The notes under the pieces: generated by a model | What the model was told of the DNA's origin: nothing | What the model saw: only the letters and a program-made list of their open reading frames with translations | Database searches by the model: none | Shown: in pieces, positions 1 through 10,968 of the stretch | How positions within the stretch are numbered: position 1 is the first letter of the stretch | Layout of the letters: each line of letters opens with the position of its first letter | Program-made: the position numbers and the translations under genes | Source: Kribbella antibiotica | GTDB taxonomy: Bacteria > Actinomycetota > Actinomycetes > Propionibacteriales > Kribbellaceae | NCBI RefSeq assembly: GCF_004349055.1 | Contig: NZ_SMKX01000008.1 | Location: 1 to 64,000, forward strand | Direction of reading: 5' to 3' | Length of the DNA stretch: 64,000 nucleotides

Positions 1-2044
1 GGGTTGCGGAGGACGTGCCGGGCGGGGGCAGAGCGGGGACACGGGCCGGCCAGAGGGTGGTCCAGGTGAGTTCGCCAACGACTTGTTTCTCCTGATAGCT
101 AACGGTTCGGACGGGTATTCGATGCTGGGTCGCCAGGTCGGTCACTCGGCGGTATTCGGCCTGCGGGGAGAAGTAAGGCGTCACCTCTAGCTCGTCGACC
201 CGACGGCCGTTCAGTACGCCGGCTAGTCCGCCAACGTGGTCGGCGTGGAAGTGCGTGAGCACGACGATCGGTATGTGCTCGACCTTCAGGTCGCGAAGGC
301 AACGGTTCATGGCGGCTGGGTCGGGCCCGGTGTCGACGACCACGGCACTGCGCTCGCCTGCCCTGAGGACCATTCCGTCCCCCTGGCCGACATCGCACAT
401 CACGAGAATCCAGTCGCGCGGTGGCCAACCGAATGAACCGACCGGGCGCAGTACGGCGATGGCTAGGACTGCGAGGGCGATAAGCATCGCGAGCGGGCGG
501 GCGAGGATGCGATGGAGGCCAACGACCAGGGCGAGACAGAGCAAGGTGAGAACGGTGACGCCGATTGCTGTTGCTGGCCAGGGGTTTGCGGCACCGGGAA
601 GGTCGGCGCCTTGGCGGGCGATCAGGAGGATCCATTGGGCGGGCCAGCCTGCGGCCCAGCCGATGAGTTGGGCTGCGTCCGTGTTGATCAGCGCGACGCC
701 TGCGGCGGCGAAGCCGAGGATGGTGGCTGGGCCGACTGCGGGTGCTGCGAGAAGGTTGGCGGCTACGGCGACAAGCGATACCTCGCTCGAGAGCCAGGCG
801 ACAACCGGCGTACAGGCTAGTTGGGCGGCTAGTGGGCAGGCGATGGCTTCAGCAAGCCAGGTCGGAAGCCAGTTGGCGAGGGCGTCGCGCCAGCCGGGAC
901 CGAGCAGGACGATGCCGGCGGTGGCTAGTACAGACAGGGCGAATCCGGCTGAGCGGGCGAGTGAGGTGTCGAGGAGCAGCAGCACGATGACTGCGCCGGA
1001 GAGGCTGCGGACTGCTCGTCTGCCACCGTCGCCGCTGGTCATGGCGGCTAGTGCGATCAGTCCCATCGCAGCTGCGCGCAGGACGCTGGGTTGTGGGCGG
1101 GCGAGGATCACGAAGACGACGACGGTCAGTACGCCGACCGCCGTCAGGCCCCGGGCGCGAACTCCGATCAGGCGGGCGCAGGGCAGGACGAAAGCGAGTA
1201 GGAGGGTGAGGTTGGTGCCCGAGACTGCGGACAGGTGGGTGAGGCCGGTGGTCTTGAAGTCTTCGGTGAGCTCGTCGGGCAACGCGGATTCGTCGCCCAT
1301 CACGAGTGCTGGAACAAGACCGCGTACGTCGGGTGGTTCGTCGGCAACCGCTGCGCGGAGACCTGCCCTGACCTTCTCGGCGGCTTGGAGCCACCAGGTT
1401 GGGTCGTCCAACGGGCGAGGTGGCGTGCGGACGGACAGGGTCGCTGCCACATCGTCACCGTCTTGCACAGCTTCGAGTCGCCCAGTCGCCGCAACGCGTT
1501 GCCCGTAACGGACGTCCCGCCAGCTCTCCCCTGTAATCAGCAACACCGGCGTACGAACCCGCACGCTGTCCTCGGTAGACCGCGAGTGGACTTCTTCGAT
1601 GATGGCTTGGAGGACTACGTAGGGCGGGCGGTGGGTGCCTGGGGAGCGGCGGAGGACGGGGTCGCTGGTGAGCTTTAAGTGGACTTCGACGGTGGCGGAT
1701 TCGGCGGCGAGGGTGCGGATCGGGCCTGTCCGGAGGGTGTGGGTTTGGAGAGCTGCGGCGAGCGCCATGCCGGTCACCACGACGAGGACGCCGAGGAGAG
1801 CCCAGCCGCGCTGCGTCGCACGGGCATGCGCGATTGCTTGAGTGCGGCGGACCAGGACGACGGTGGTGATGGCGACGGTGAGGGTTACGCCGGCGGTCAC
1901 GAGGCTGACGGCAGGGCGATAGGCGATCAGGAGGATCGCGGTGAGCCAGCCTGCTGCCGCGGGGGCGAGGAGGCGGACGTCCAACGGGGTGGTCGGCTCG
2001 ACGGGGACGGCGTCCGACGTGGGGGCGGGGTCAGATGCGGACAT
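1..2044 (-). CDS. comEC: ComEC/Rec2 DNA-uptake channel, C-terminus cut by window edge
   Basis: Membrane channel that carries single-stranded DNA across the cytoplasmic membrane. The frame opens with ATG at 2044 and stays open to base 1, giving at least 681 residues. In order: N-terminal membrane helices and a DUF4131-like soluble stretch, a hydrophobic competence domain beginning near residue 280 (HLSAVSGTNLTLLLAF), then a metallo-beta-lactamase-like domain with DVGQGD at residues 551-556 and the metal motif HFHADH at 598-603. The start overlaps the last 14 nt of comEA, so the two genes form one operon. Natural competence is not proven for this group; comEC is widely kept in actinobacteria. 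The missing part lies left of the window. Confidence 0.93.
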   Translation of the reverse strand, partial: MSASDPAPTSDAVPVEPTTPLDVRLLAPAAAGWLTAILLIAYRPAVSLVTAGVTLTVAITTVVLVRRTQAIAHARATQRGWALLGVLVVVTGMALAAALQTHTLRTGPIRTLAAESATVEVHLKLTSDPVLRRSPGTHRPPYVVLQAIIEEVHSRSTEDSVRVRTPVLLITGESWRDVRYGQRVAATGRLEAVQDGDDVAATLSVRTPPRPLDDPTWWLQAAEKVRAGLRAAVADEPPDVRGLVPALVMGDESALPDELTEDFKTTGLTHLSAVSGTNLTLLLAFVLPCARLIGVRARGLTAVGVLTVVVFVILARPQPSVLRAAAMGLIALAAMTSGDGGRRAVRSLSGAVIVLLLLDTSLARSAGFALSVLATAGIVLLGPGWRDALANWLPTWLAEAIACPLAAQLACTPVVAWLSSEVSLVAVAANLLAAPAVGPATILGFAAAGVALINTDAAQLIGWAAGWPAQWILLIARQGADLPGAANPWPATAIGVTVLTLLCLALVVGLHRILARPLAMLIALAVLAIAVLRPVGSFGWPPRDWILVMCDVGQGDGMVLRAGERSAVVVDTGPDPAAMNRCLRDLKVEHIPIVVLTHFHADHVGGLAGVLNGRRVDELEVTPYFSPQAEYRRVTDLATQHRIPVRTVSYQEKQVVGELTWTTLWPARVPALPPPGTSSAT

Positions 2045-2681
2045 GAGGTTTCAGCGAGTCGAACTTCTTGGGACCTACACCGGGGACCTCTTGGAGTTGG
2101 TCGACTGAGCTGAAGAGGCCGTTCTCCGTTCGGTAGTCGAGGATGCGCTGGGCAAGGACCGGGCCAACGCCGGGAAGCGCATCGAGTTGGGGCACGGTGG
2201 CGGTGTTGAGGTTGACCGGGACACCTGCCGCCGGTGCAGCACCGGGTGAGGAAGCAGGGGCGGTCGGGGCATTGGGGAGGCCAACGAGGATCTGCTCGCC
2301 GTCGGTGACTTGGCGGGCGAGGTTCACGGAGCTGAGGTCGACACCGCGGAGTGGACCACCGGCAAGGGTGAGGATGTCGGCGACGCGAGAGCCGGTGGGC
2401 GCGCGGACCAGGCCAGGGCGGCGAACCTTTCCCGCGACATGAATGACGACCGTGCCGGTCGGCGGTTTGCCGGTCGCACCTGGGGCCGTGGGTTGGGTGA
2501 CGGGTGAGCCGGTGGTGAGGGTCGGTGGGCGGGCATCGGAGATAGGACTCGGTTGGGCTCGGACGACAGCCCAGACCCCCCAGCCCAGGCCGACAACCAG
2601 TACCGCCAGGAGAACCAGGACGTGGCGGAAGGACAAGGTCCAGCGGGTGGAGCGAACAGCTTCGGGAATCCAGCCAGGCAT
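2031..2681 (-). CDS. comEA: ComEA family DNA-binding protein
   Basis: Membrane-anchored double-stranded DNA receptor that feeds ComEC. 216 aa: one transmembrane helix at about residues 19-41, an SLBB-type domain around 75-130 (VIHVAGKVRRPG), a Pro/Ala linker, then a C-terminal helix-hairpin-helix pair (LNTATVPQLDALPGVGPVLA and VPGVGPKKFDSLKPH). Length and domain order are normal for the family. It precedes comEC with a 14-nt overlap, which implies translational coupling. Confidence 0.93.
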   Translation of the reverse strand: MPGWIPEAVRSTRWTLSFRHVLVLLAVLVVGLGWGVWAVVRAQPSPISDARPPTLTTGSPVTQPTAPGATGKPPTGTVVIHVAGKVRRPGLVRAPTGSRVADILTLAGGPLRGVDLSSVNLARQVTDGEQILVGLPNAPTAPASSPGAAPAAGVPVNLNTATVPQLDALPGVGPVLAQRILDYRTENGLFSSVDQLQEVPGVGPKKFDSLKPHVRI

Positions 2682-2798
2682 CGGTCGTCACTCTCCTCCG
2701 GTCGAGCACGCCGCCGGGCGGCGTTGTCGACAGAGAAAGTACGAGTTTCCGTACCCGCCTGAACCAACAATCCGAAGCCTGTGGAAAACCGGCCCCAG

Positions 2799-3641
2799 TT
2801 AGAGCGGGGAGACGACCACCGCGAGGAGGCCGGGGCCGACGTGGGCGCCGATGACGGCACCTACCTCGCGCAGGACGATGTCACCGGCGAGCGGGAGCCG
2901 GTCGGTGAGACCGTCGGCGAGGGTCTGCGCCTTCTCGAGATTCGCGAGGTGGTGGACCGCGATCTGGACCGATTCCTCGCCGGCGCGCTGGACGGCGATG
3001 TCGGCCATCCGCGCAATGGCTCGGCTGGAGGTGCGGACCTTCTCGAGCGGCACGATACGACCGCCCTTGATCGTGAGCAGCGGCTTCACGGCGAGCGCCG
3101 TACCGAGGAGGGCTTGGGCGGCGCCGATGCGTCCGCCGCGGCGGAGGTATTCGAGGGTGTCGACGTAGAAGTACGACGAGATGGTCGCCATGCGTGATCG
3201 AGCGGCGGCCTCGACGGCGGCCTGGTCCTCCCCTGCGGCTGCTGCAACAGCCGCGGCCAGCACGGGAAAGCCGAGGCCCATGCCGAGCGAGCGGGAGTCG
3301 ACGACGCGGACCGGGATCGGGGATTCTTTGGCGCCGATCATCGCGGCCTCGAAGGTGCCGGACATGTCGCCGGACAGGTGGATCGAGACGACCGACTCGG
3401 CACCGGCCGCGGCACAGGCGGCGTACGTGTCGGCGAAGGTCTGCGGCGCCGGGCGGCTGGTCGAGACCGGCGTGAAGGTCTTCAACGCCTCCGCTACCGC
3501 GTCGGCCGAGGTCGCACCATCGTCGTACGACGTCCCGCCGATCACCACCTGAAGCGGTACGACGGTCAGCCCGTGCTTGAGCACCTCGTGTGTCGACAGC
3601 CCGGCTGTGGAGTCGGTGACGACGTGCACGCGGGCTGACAT
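2799..3641 (-). CDS. DegV family fatty-acid-binding protein
   Basis: 280 aa, full length for the DegV family, whose members bind a fatty acid in a cleft between two domains; in some Gram-positive bacteria they serve as FakB subunits of a fatty-acid kinase. Seen here: the N-terminal VTDSTAGLS signature, SGDMSGTFEAA, the SRSLGMGLG loop and the YLRRGGRIGAAQALLG segment. ATG start at 3641, with the terminal inverted repeat of a small element lying 23 bp upstream. It lies upstream of comEA on the same strand. No FakA-like kinase is seen in this window, so the kinase link is only family knowledge. Confidence 0.9.
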   Translation of the reverse strand: MSARVHVVTDSTAGLSTHEVLKHGLTVVPLQVVIGGTSYDDGATSADAVAEALKTFTPVSTSRPAPQTFADTYAACAAAGAESVVSIHLSGDMSGTFEAAMIGAKESPIPVRVVDSRSLGMGLGFPVLAAAVAAAAGEDQAAVEAAARSRMATISSYFYVDTLEYLRRGGRIGAAQALLGTALAVKPLLTIKGGRIVPLEKVRTSSRAIARMADIAVQRAGEESVQIAVHHLANLEKAQTLADGLTDRLPLAGDIVLREVGAVIGAHVGPGLLAVVVSPL

Positions 3642-3663
3642 GCAGCGAGGTTACCGGAGAGTT

Positions 3664-3830
3664 TAGGGCGTGTCTCGCGGTCACGCGCCGTAGCGAGCAG
3701 GTGCTCGGTGCGGTGCATCGGTGCGCGGGGGCGAAGGGTGCGATGCGGAGCATCGTGCGCTTTGCACACGTGCGGCGAGGTGCCGTGCCGAGTGCCGCGC
3801 AGTAGGCGCGTGACCGCGAGACACGCCCTA
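3664..3830. mobile_element. MITE-like element with perfect 26-bp terminal inverted repeats
   Basis: Bases 3664-3689 and 3805-3830 are perfect reverse complements over 26 bp, starting TAGGGCGTGTC and ending GACACGCCCTA. Each end is TA, compatible with a TA target duplication as made by IS630/mariner-type transposases. The 115-bp interior codes for nothing convincing and holds a small hairpin (CGATGC-GGA-GCATCG). No transposase is present, so a non-autonomous element or a very long cruciform-forming repeat are both possible. Confidence 0.6.
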
Positions 3831-4372
3831 TGTCGGCGCGCGGTGTCAGTATCGGGAAGATGAAGGAATCAGCGGAGGAAGTCAGCGAGTTGCAGGCGCT
3901 TCTCGACGCCTCGATCGGGCGGTCGACAGCGCATCTGCAAGCCATCATCACGGACGAGCGGCAGCTGAGCGCCGCTGACCTGGTCCAGCTCCTGACCGGC
4001 ATGCGAGTGCTGAATCTGGCGACCGTGACGAAGGGTGGTGAGCCGCGGATCAGTGCGGTCGACGGGCATTTCCTGCACGCGCGCTGGGTGTTCACCACGG
4101 CCGGCTCGGCCGCGAAGGCCAGACACCTGAAAGCCAGACCGGCAGCGAGTCTCTCGTACGTCGACGGTGAGCGGCTCGGCGTGTTCAGCCACGGCGAGGT
4201 CGAGTTCCTGACTCCCGAGCACCCGGACTTCGCAGAGATCGAGGCGCATCTGGTGGCGCACTACGGCAGCTCGCCGTCCACCTGGGCCGAAGACATCGCG
4301 TACTGCCGGTTCCAGCCGAGCTGGATGGTCGGCTACGCCTTCGACAAAGCGGCGGTCACACAGACCAAGTGA
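3830..4372 (+). CDS. Pyridoxamine 5'-phosphate oxidase family (FMN split-barrel) protein
   Basis: 180 aa from the first ATG. The middle (MRVLNLATVTKGGEPRISAVDGHFLHARWVFTT) is the flavin-binding split barrel of the PNPOx-like superfamily, followed by KARHLKARPAASLSYVDGERLG. Members bind FMN, F420 or haem, so the substrate cannot be named. The first ATG at 3830 overlaps the last base of the inverted repeat; the ATG at 3860 (MKESAEEVSELQ) is an equally good start, and neither has a clear Shine-Dalgarno site. If 3860 is right the repeat element ends 29 bp upstream and may carry promoter sequence. Confidence 0.75.
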   Translation: MSARGVSIGKMKESAEEVSELQALLDASIGRSTAHLQAIITDERQLSAADLVQLLTGMRVLNLATVTKGGEPRISAVDGHFLHARWVFTTAGSAAKARHLKARPAASLSYVDGERLGVFSHGEVEFLTPEHPDFAEIEAHLVAHYGSSPSTWAEDIAYCRFQPSWMVGYAFDKAAVTQTK

Positions 4373-4409
4373 GGTGAAGGCCGACCCCTCCGGAAGCCTT
4401 CACCTCACT
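4368..4409 (+). terminator. Hairpin terminator after the split-barrel gene
   Basis: Perfect 14-bp stem (4368-4381 with 4396-4409, AGTGAGGTGAAGGC pairing GCCTTCACCTCACT) with a 14-nt loop; the left arm overlaps the stop codon. It has no long U-tract, which is common for actinobacterial terminators. Confidence 0.7.
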
Positions 4410-4883
4410 CTGTGCTGACTCCCCCTGGATGTCAGCCAAGTCCGTGCCTCGCCGGGCTACTCCCCGTGCCGGTCCCCAGAACCGGTTCGACCGCGAGCCC
4501 GTCGAGGTCTCGGGAGGCCCCAGCGGCCAACCACGCCGGCAGGTGACCAGACCCACCAGCGTCCCCGTGTCAGCCGAACCTGCACTCGTCCCCTGTGTCG
4601 TGTGCCTGTCCGTTGCTGGGACCTCGCCCCGGGTGCGGTGCCCTGACGGTGCACGGCAACCGGTTCGAGCAGGACAGATCCGCACTTGTCAGCACTCCGG
4701 AGCTCTCGACAGCCGGTCGGCGCCCCCACCAACCGGCCACCGGATGCCCTCCGCGTCGCCTTCACCGAACTCGACGGCAGCTGAACCGGCTTCCGTGGCC
4801 TCACACGGATCACCCGCCCTTTCGCTGCCCTGTACCGCTCGGTGTCGGACTCTGCTTCGTGGAACCTGCCCTACGGCTGTAAT
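4410..4883. other. Gene-free stretch, nothing recognised
   Basis: About 470 bases between two terminators. Open frames exist on both strands but their translations are Arg/Pro/Ser/Thr-rich and match no family I know; none has a good ribosome site. No tRNA fold or riboswitch core was seen. It could be decayed coding DNA. Confidence 0.5.
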
Positions 4884-4913
4884 CCTCGTCCGGGCAGCCA
4901 TGTCCGGACGAGG
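4884..4913 (-). terminator. Hairpin terminator of the XRE-STAND regulator
   Basis: Perfect 10-bp stem (CCTCGTCCGG with CCGGACGAGG) and a 10-nt loop, 42 nt beyond the stop of the regulator that ends at 4956. Confidence 0.6.
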
Positions 4914-4955
4914 CAGAACAACCGGCAGTTACCCGGCAGCTTTAGCGGTTCAGCA

Positions 4956-7511
4956 TCACGAAAGGGCGACTAATACGTCAGCAGCCAAAACCTGTACGGC
5001 GGCCGCCGGATCCGACTGCGGCCAGCCGGCTGACTGCGCGGCCCGCTCGCACGACTCCTGCAGGACCGCCCAGGCGGTCGGCAGCATCGGCGGGTCCATC
5101 GTGCGCTGCCAGGCCAGCAGCTGCCCGCACAGGGCGTCACCAGCCTCGGTCTTGCCGAGCGCGTGCAGGACCGCGACCGCCTCCGGCAGGACCTGGAGCA
5201 GGTAGACAACCCGGCCCTCGGCCAGCAGCCGACTGACCGTGTCCCGAATACACAACCGAGCCTGCTCGGCCTCGCCCGCAGCACGAGCCAGCCGGCTGCG
5301 GTAGAGCATCACCAGGTAGTCGAAGTACCCGCGATGCCCGCGGATATCAGCCTCGGCCGCATCAAGCAGCCGCCGCGCCTCGTCGTACCGGCCGTCGTGG
5401 AACTCGACCATGGCCAGGCACCCGGCCACCTTGGTCCGCTCAGGGTCGTCAGACGCCTGCGCATCCCGGGCAAGCTCCGCCCAGCGCCGTGCCTCGGCCA
5501 CGTTCCCCAGCTCGAGCTCGACTCGACTGAGCGCCATGTACGCGATCTCGTCCGGATAGACGCCCGGGTTGACCAGTGCGGCCTCCCACGCGAGCAGCAG
5601 CTCCTTGGCCTCGGGCAGTCGACCCCAACGCAGCAGAGCGAGCCCGCAGATGGCCTGCACCGTCGCCGACCTCTGTACGTCGCCGTGCTTGCGAGCGTCA
5701 TCGACCAGCGCCGGGATCTCGGCGAGACTCTGGGTGTCCAGCAGGTGCGAGCCGGACGACACCCAGCCGCCACGGGCGACGAGCCCCATCTCTGACTCCC
5801 CCGGAACCAGCTGCCGGGCCTCGCCGTAGTGCCGCCGCGCCCCATGCACGTCACCGGTCAGGTTGGACAGCCGACCGGCGATCGCCAGCAACATGCCGCC
5901 GACTTCCTTGTCCGTGACGTTGTCCGCGCAGACGGTCGCCCAACGAATCCCGCTCTCGGCCACACTCGCCTGGTACTGCCAGGCGATCCGGAACCCGAGC
6001 ACGATCCGCGCAGCGACATCCCATTGCGCCAGCGCCGACGCACGCTCCAGCGCCACCTCGAACAGCGCCGAGTTCGCATTCGCCGCCCGGTAGCGCCGGT
6101 CGCGGTCCGGCGAGGACCAAGCACCCTCAAGCCCCGCGACGTACGTCGTACACCACTCGACCGCTCGGTCCTGGAACTCGGTGAGGTCGTCGTCCTGCGA
6201 AGTCAGCCCGGCGTACGCGTGCTCCCGGATCGTCTCCAGCATCTTGTAGCGAGCGCCGTACAGCTGCTCGAACTCATGCACCGGCTGCAGCAGCGATTTG
6301 TCCACCAGCTCAGCCAGCAGCATCGGCACGTCGGCTGCGTCGATCGGATACCCCGTACACACCCCGACCACCGCGTCGAGTGTGAACGGCGACCCCAGCA
6401 CCGAAGCGCGGTACAGCAACTGCCGCGCCGCATCCGACAGCGCGTCGACGCTCCACGCGATCGTGTCGGCCAGCGTCCGCTGATGCGGCGCCCCGAACCG
6501 CCTCGGCCCGGACAGCAGCCGGAACCGGTCGTCCAGCGCAGCCAGTATGGTCTCCACCGACAGTGACCCGGCCCGCGCAGCTGCCAGCTCCAGTGCGAGC
6601 GGCAGGCCGTCCAGTCGACGGCACAACCGCGCCACAGTACGAGCGTTGTCCGCAGTCAGCCGGAACTCCGGCCGGACCCGCGCCACCCGCCGGATGAACA
6701 TCTCCACCGCCGGACTGGCCGCGATCTCGGCGAAGTCCTCGTCATTCGACGGCACTCCGAGCACCTGCACCCGCCGGACCACCTCATCGGGCAGCCCGAG
6801 TGGGATCCGCGAAGTCACCAGTACGCCGACGCCGGGGAAGCTCCTGACCATCCGGTTCGCGACTGTCGCCACCCCGTCAAGCACATGCTCGGCGTTGTCC
6901 TCGACGATCACCAGGTCACCCGGCTTCCGGCCGGACAGTACGTCGTCCAGATCCGACGTACCGGGCGCGGTGCCGAAGGCATCCAGGATCGCGGACGTGA
7001 CGGCCGCATCGCGCTGGACGGTGGTCAGGTCGACGACCACGACAGTCGTGTCGGCTCCGGAGAACCGGTCAGCCGCAGCGAGCGCCAGCTCGGTCTTGCC
7101 GACCCCGCCGGGGCCGACCAGAGTCACCAGCCGGTTCTGCCGCAGGAGCTGCTCGAGCTCCAGCAGCTCGTCTTCGCGGCCGACCAGACCGTCCGGGATC
7201 GGCCGCGTCCCGCGCCAGCGCAGACCGGTCGGCGCCGGATCGGCGACCGAGACCACCGCTTTCGGTGCCGAACCGCGCCCGGCAGCAGTCAGGAAACGTG
7301 CTGCGTCCTCCGCGCCCAGGCCGAGGCCGCTGCTGAGCAGCCGGACCGAGTCCTTCCGGGGACGAGCCACCCGGCCGGCCTCGAGCTCGCGGATCGTCCG
7401 CACGCTCAGACCCGCCCGCTCGGCCAGCTCCTCCTGGGACAGCCCTGCCTGCACCCTGAAGTCGAGCAAGAGGTCGGCAAAGCTCCGCCCCTGACTGTCC
7501 GTCTCCGACAA
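4956..7511 (-). CDS. XRE HTH-STAND ATPase transcriptional regulator
   Basis: 851 aa. Residues about 14-70 form a Cro/C1-type helix-turn-helix (LSQEELAERAGLSVRTIRELE); residues 105-400 form an NB-ARC/STAND ATPase with Walker A GPGGVGKT at 133-140 and a Walker B-like DLVIVEDNAEHVL; the rest is an Ala/Leu-rich helical-repeat region like TPR sensors. The design parallels AfsR/BREX-type signal-transduction ATPases, but the DNA-binding domain is XRE rather than SARP or LuxR. It stands alone, with its own terminator; target genes are unknown. Confidence 0.88.
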   Translation of the reverse strand: MSETDSQGRSFADLLLDFRVQAGLSQEELAERAGLSVRTIRELEAGRVARPRKDSVRLLSSGLGLGAEDAARFLTAAGRGSAPKAVVSVADPAPTGLRWRGTRPIPDGLVGREDELLELEQLLRQNRLVTLVGPGGVGKTELALAAADRFSGADTTVVVVDLTTVQRDAAVTSAILDAFGTAPGTSDLDDVLSGRKPGDLVIVEDNAEHVLDGVATVANRMVRSFPGVGVLVTSRIPLGLPDEVVRRVQVLGVPSNDEDFAEIAASPAVEMFIRRVARVRPEFRLTADNARTVARLCRRLDGLPLALELAAARAGSLSVETILAALDDRFRLLSGPRRFGAPHQRTLADTIAWSVDALSDAARQLLYRASVLGSPFTLDAVVGVCTGYPIDAADVPMLLAELVDKSLLQPVHEFEQLYGARYKMLETIREHAYAGLTSQDDDLTEFQDRAVEWCTTYVAGLEGAWSSPDRDRRYRAANANSALFEVALERASALAQWDVAARIVLGFRIAWQYQASVAESGIRWATVCADNVTDKEVGGMLLAIAGRLSNLTGDVHGARRHYGEARQLVPGESEMGLVARGGWVSSGSHLLDTQSLAEIPALVDDARKHGDVQRSATVQAICGLALLRWGRLPEAKELLLAWEAALVNPGVYPDEIAYMALSRVELELGNVAEARRWAELARDAQASDDPERTKVAGCLAMVEFHDGRYDEARRLLDAAEADIRGHRGYFDYLVMLYRSRLARAAGEAEQARLCIRDTVSRLLAEGRVVYLLQVLPEAVAVLHALGKTEAGDALCGQLLAWQRTMDPPMLPTAWAVLQESCERAAQSAGWPQSDPAAAVQVLAADVLVALS

Positions 7512-7650
7512 AGCCCGTCACCCCCAAACGTTCCCGACACAACATAGCGTGGGCGGGACGCTCGCGTCGGGCTGATCGGCGTGCGGGACGGCGACCTCGA
7601 TCACACCAGGTCGTTGCGCGCGGCAACCACCTGGAAGCGAAAAGGGATCT

Positions 7651-7845
7651 TCAGGCGCTCGCGCGCGCCGGTACGTCGTCGGTCGCGTAGAGGGCGAACA
7701 CGCTGTCCCAGTCGTCGCGCCGGGCCAATGCCTCGGCGTGACCGAGCTCGGCGTTCACCCGGCTGCCCGCGCAGATACCCTGCGTCGCGCGGATCAGAAG
7801 TTCGGCGCAGTGGTCACGCACGGTGTCGAGGGCTGCCATGTCCAC
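7651..7845 (-). CDS. Small hypothetical protein
   Basis: 64 aa from a GTG at 7845 (MDMAALDTVRDHCAELL), with an ATG two codons later. The composition (acidic, helix-forming, two Cys near residues 13 and 24) looks like a real soluble protein rather than a shadow frame. No family recognised. It sits between the STAND regulator and yjbQ on the same strand. No good ribosome site was found, so confidence is modest. Confidence 0.45.
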   Translation of the reverse strand: MDMAALDTVRDHCAELLIRATQGICAGSRVNAELGHAEALARRDDWDSVFALYATDDVPARASA

Positions 7846-7911
7846 CAGTGAACAGGGAGCGTGTTTCGCCTACGTAACGGTGCGGGCAACGCCACGATAA
7901 GTCACTAAGTA

Positions 7912-8316
7912 TTAACCTGCGAGGAAAGACAGTCTGACCTGGCGCTCGGGGTTGTCGACGTTGGTGTCGACCAAACAGATCGACTGCCAAGTGCCCAGCG
8001 TCAGCCGCCCGTCGAGCACTGGCACAGTCGCGTACGGCGGAATGATCGCCGGGAGCACGTGGTCCCGGCCATGGCCCGGCGTACCGTGCCGGTGCCGCCA
8101 GGCGAAGTTCCGGGGCAGCAGCTCCTCGAGCACCCGGAGCAGGTCAGTGTCGCTGCCCGCTCCGGTCTCCAGGATCGCCAGACCGGCCGTGGCGTGCGGC
8201 ACGAAGACGTGCAGCAGACCGTCGCCACGACCGGAGACGAACTCCTCGCACCGGCTCGTGAGGTCGAGAACGACCTCACGAGTTCCGGTCCGGACCGAAA
8301 TCAGTTCCGAATCCAA
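7912..8316 (-). CDS. yjbQ: YjbQ/UPF0047 family protein
   Basis: 134 aa, the normal size for this family, whose E. coli member has a weak thiamine-phosphate synthase activity; the true role is uncertain. Conserved features: FVPHATAGLAILE, GHGRDHVLPAI and LGTWQSICLVD, with the three His that bind metal or phosphate. The chosen start is TTG at 8316: the frame is open upstream only to the leuS stop, and GGAG lies 8 nt before the TTG. It begins 15 nt after leuS, so the two are probably co-transcribed and under the same attenuator. Confidence 0.87.
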   Translation of the reverse strand: MDSELISVRTGTREVVLDLTSRCEEFVSGRGDGLLHVFVPHATAGLAILETGAGSDTDLLRVLEELLPRNFAWRHRHGTPGHGRDHVLPAIIPPYATVPVLDGRLTLGTWQSICLVDTNVDNPERQVRLSFLAG

Positions 8317-8331
8317 CGGTGTCAGCTCCAG

Positions 8332-10812
<2,481 letters not shown>

Positions 10813-10856
10813 GGTCTTACTCTCCCGCTCGTGTCTGTAGTTGAGCCCCTGAAATG

Positions 10857-10880
10857 AAAAAGCCCCTCGCTCAGGAGGGG
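10857..10880 (-). terminator. Intrinsic terminator inside the leuS leader (attenuator)
   Basis: On the minus strand CCCCTC-CTGAGC-GAGGGG is followed at once by CTTTTT, a classic Rho-independent terminator, yet it lies 45 nt before the leuS start and about 46 nt after the leader-peptide stop. That position marks it as an attenuator rather than the end of the upstream araC gene. Between them, 10883-10927 can fold with outer arms GCCGTAC/GTACGGC and an inner GGCGC/GCGCC stem. Confidence 0.75.
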
Positions 10881-10926
10881 ACGCCGTACGGGCCGGCGCA
10901 CTGAAGGCGCCTGAATGCCAGTACGG

Positions 10927-10953
10927 CTAACTAAGGAGCAGGCTCACTCGCAT
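10927..10953 (-). CDS. leuS leader peptide MRVSLLLS
   Basis: Eight codons, ATG CGA GTG AGC CTG CTC CTT AGT then TAG. Three successive Leu codons use three different codons, including CTT, which is rare in high-GC actinobacteria. Placed 16 nt after the araC stop and followed by the hairpin-terminator pair. No strong ribosome site is visible, so it may be translated from a leaderless or nearly leaderless transcript. The known logic is that scarce charged tRNA-Leu stalls the ribosome here and prevents termination. Confidence 0.7.
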   Translation of the reverse strand: MRVSLLLS

Positions 10954-10968
10954 AGGCCAACGATAGCA

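Noticed and set aside
255..1508. 417-aa plus-strand open frame
   Set aside because: Antisense shadow of comEC; the minus frame has the DVGQGD and HFHADH motifs.
4470..4700. tRNA-like GGTTCGA segments
   Set aside because: T-loop-like words occur twice but no acceptor or anticodon arms can be folded around them.
10857..10953. T-box riboswitch before leuS
   Set aside because: No T-box sequence or specifier stem; the leader is under 150 nt and contains an open frame with Leu codons, which fits attenuation.
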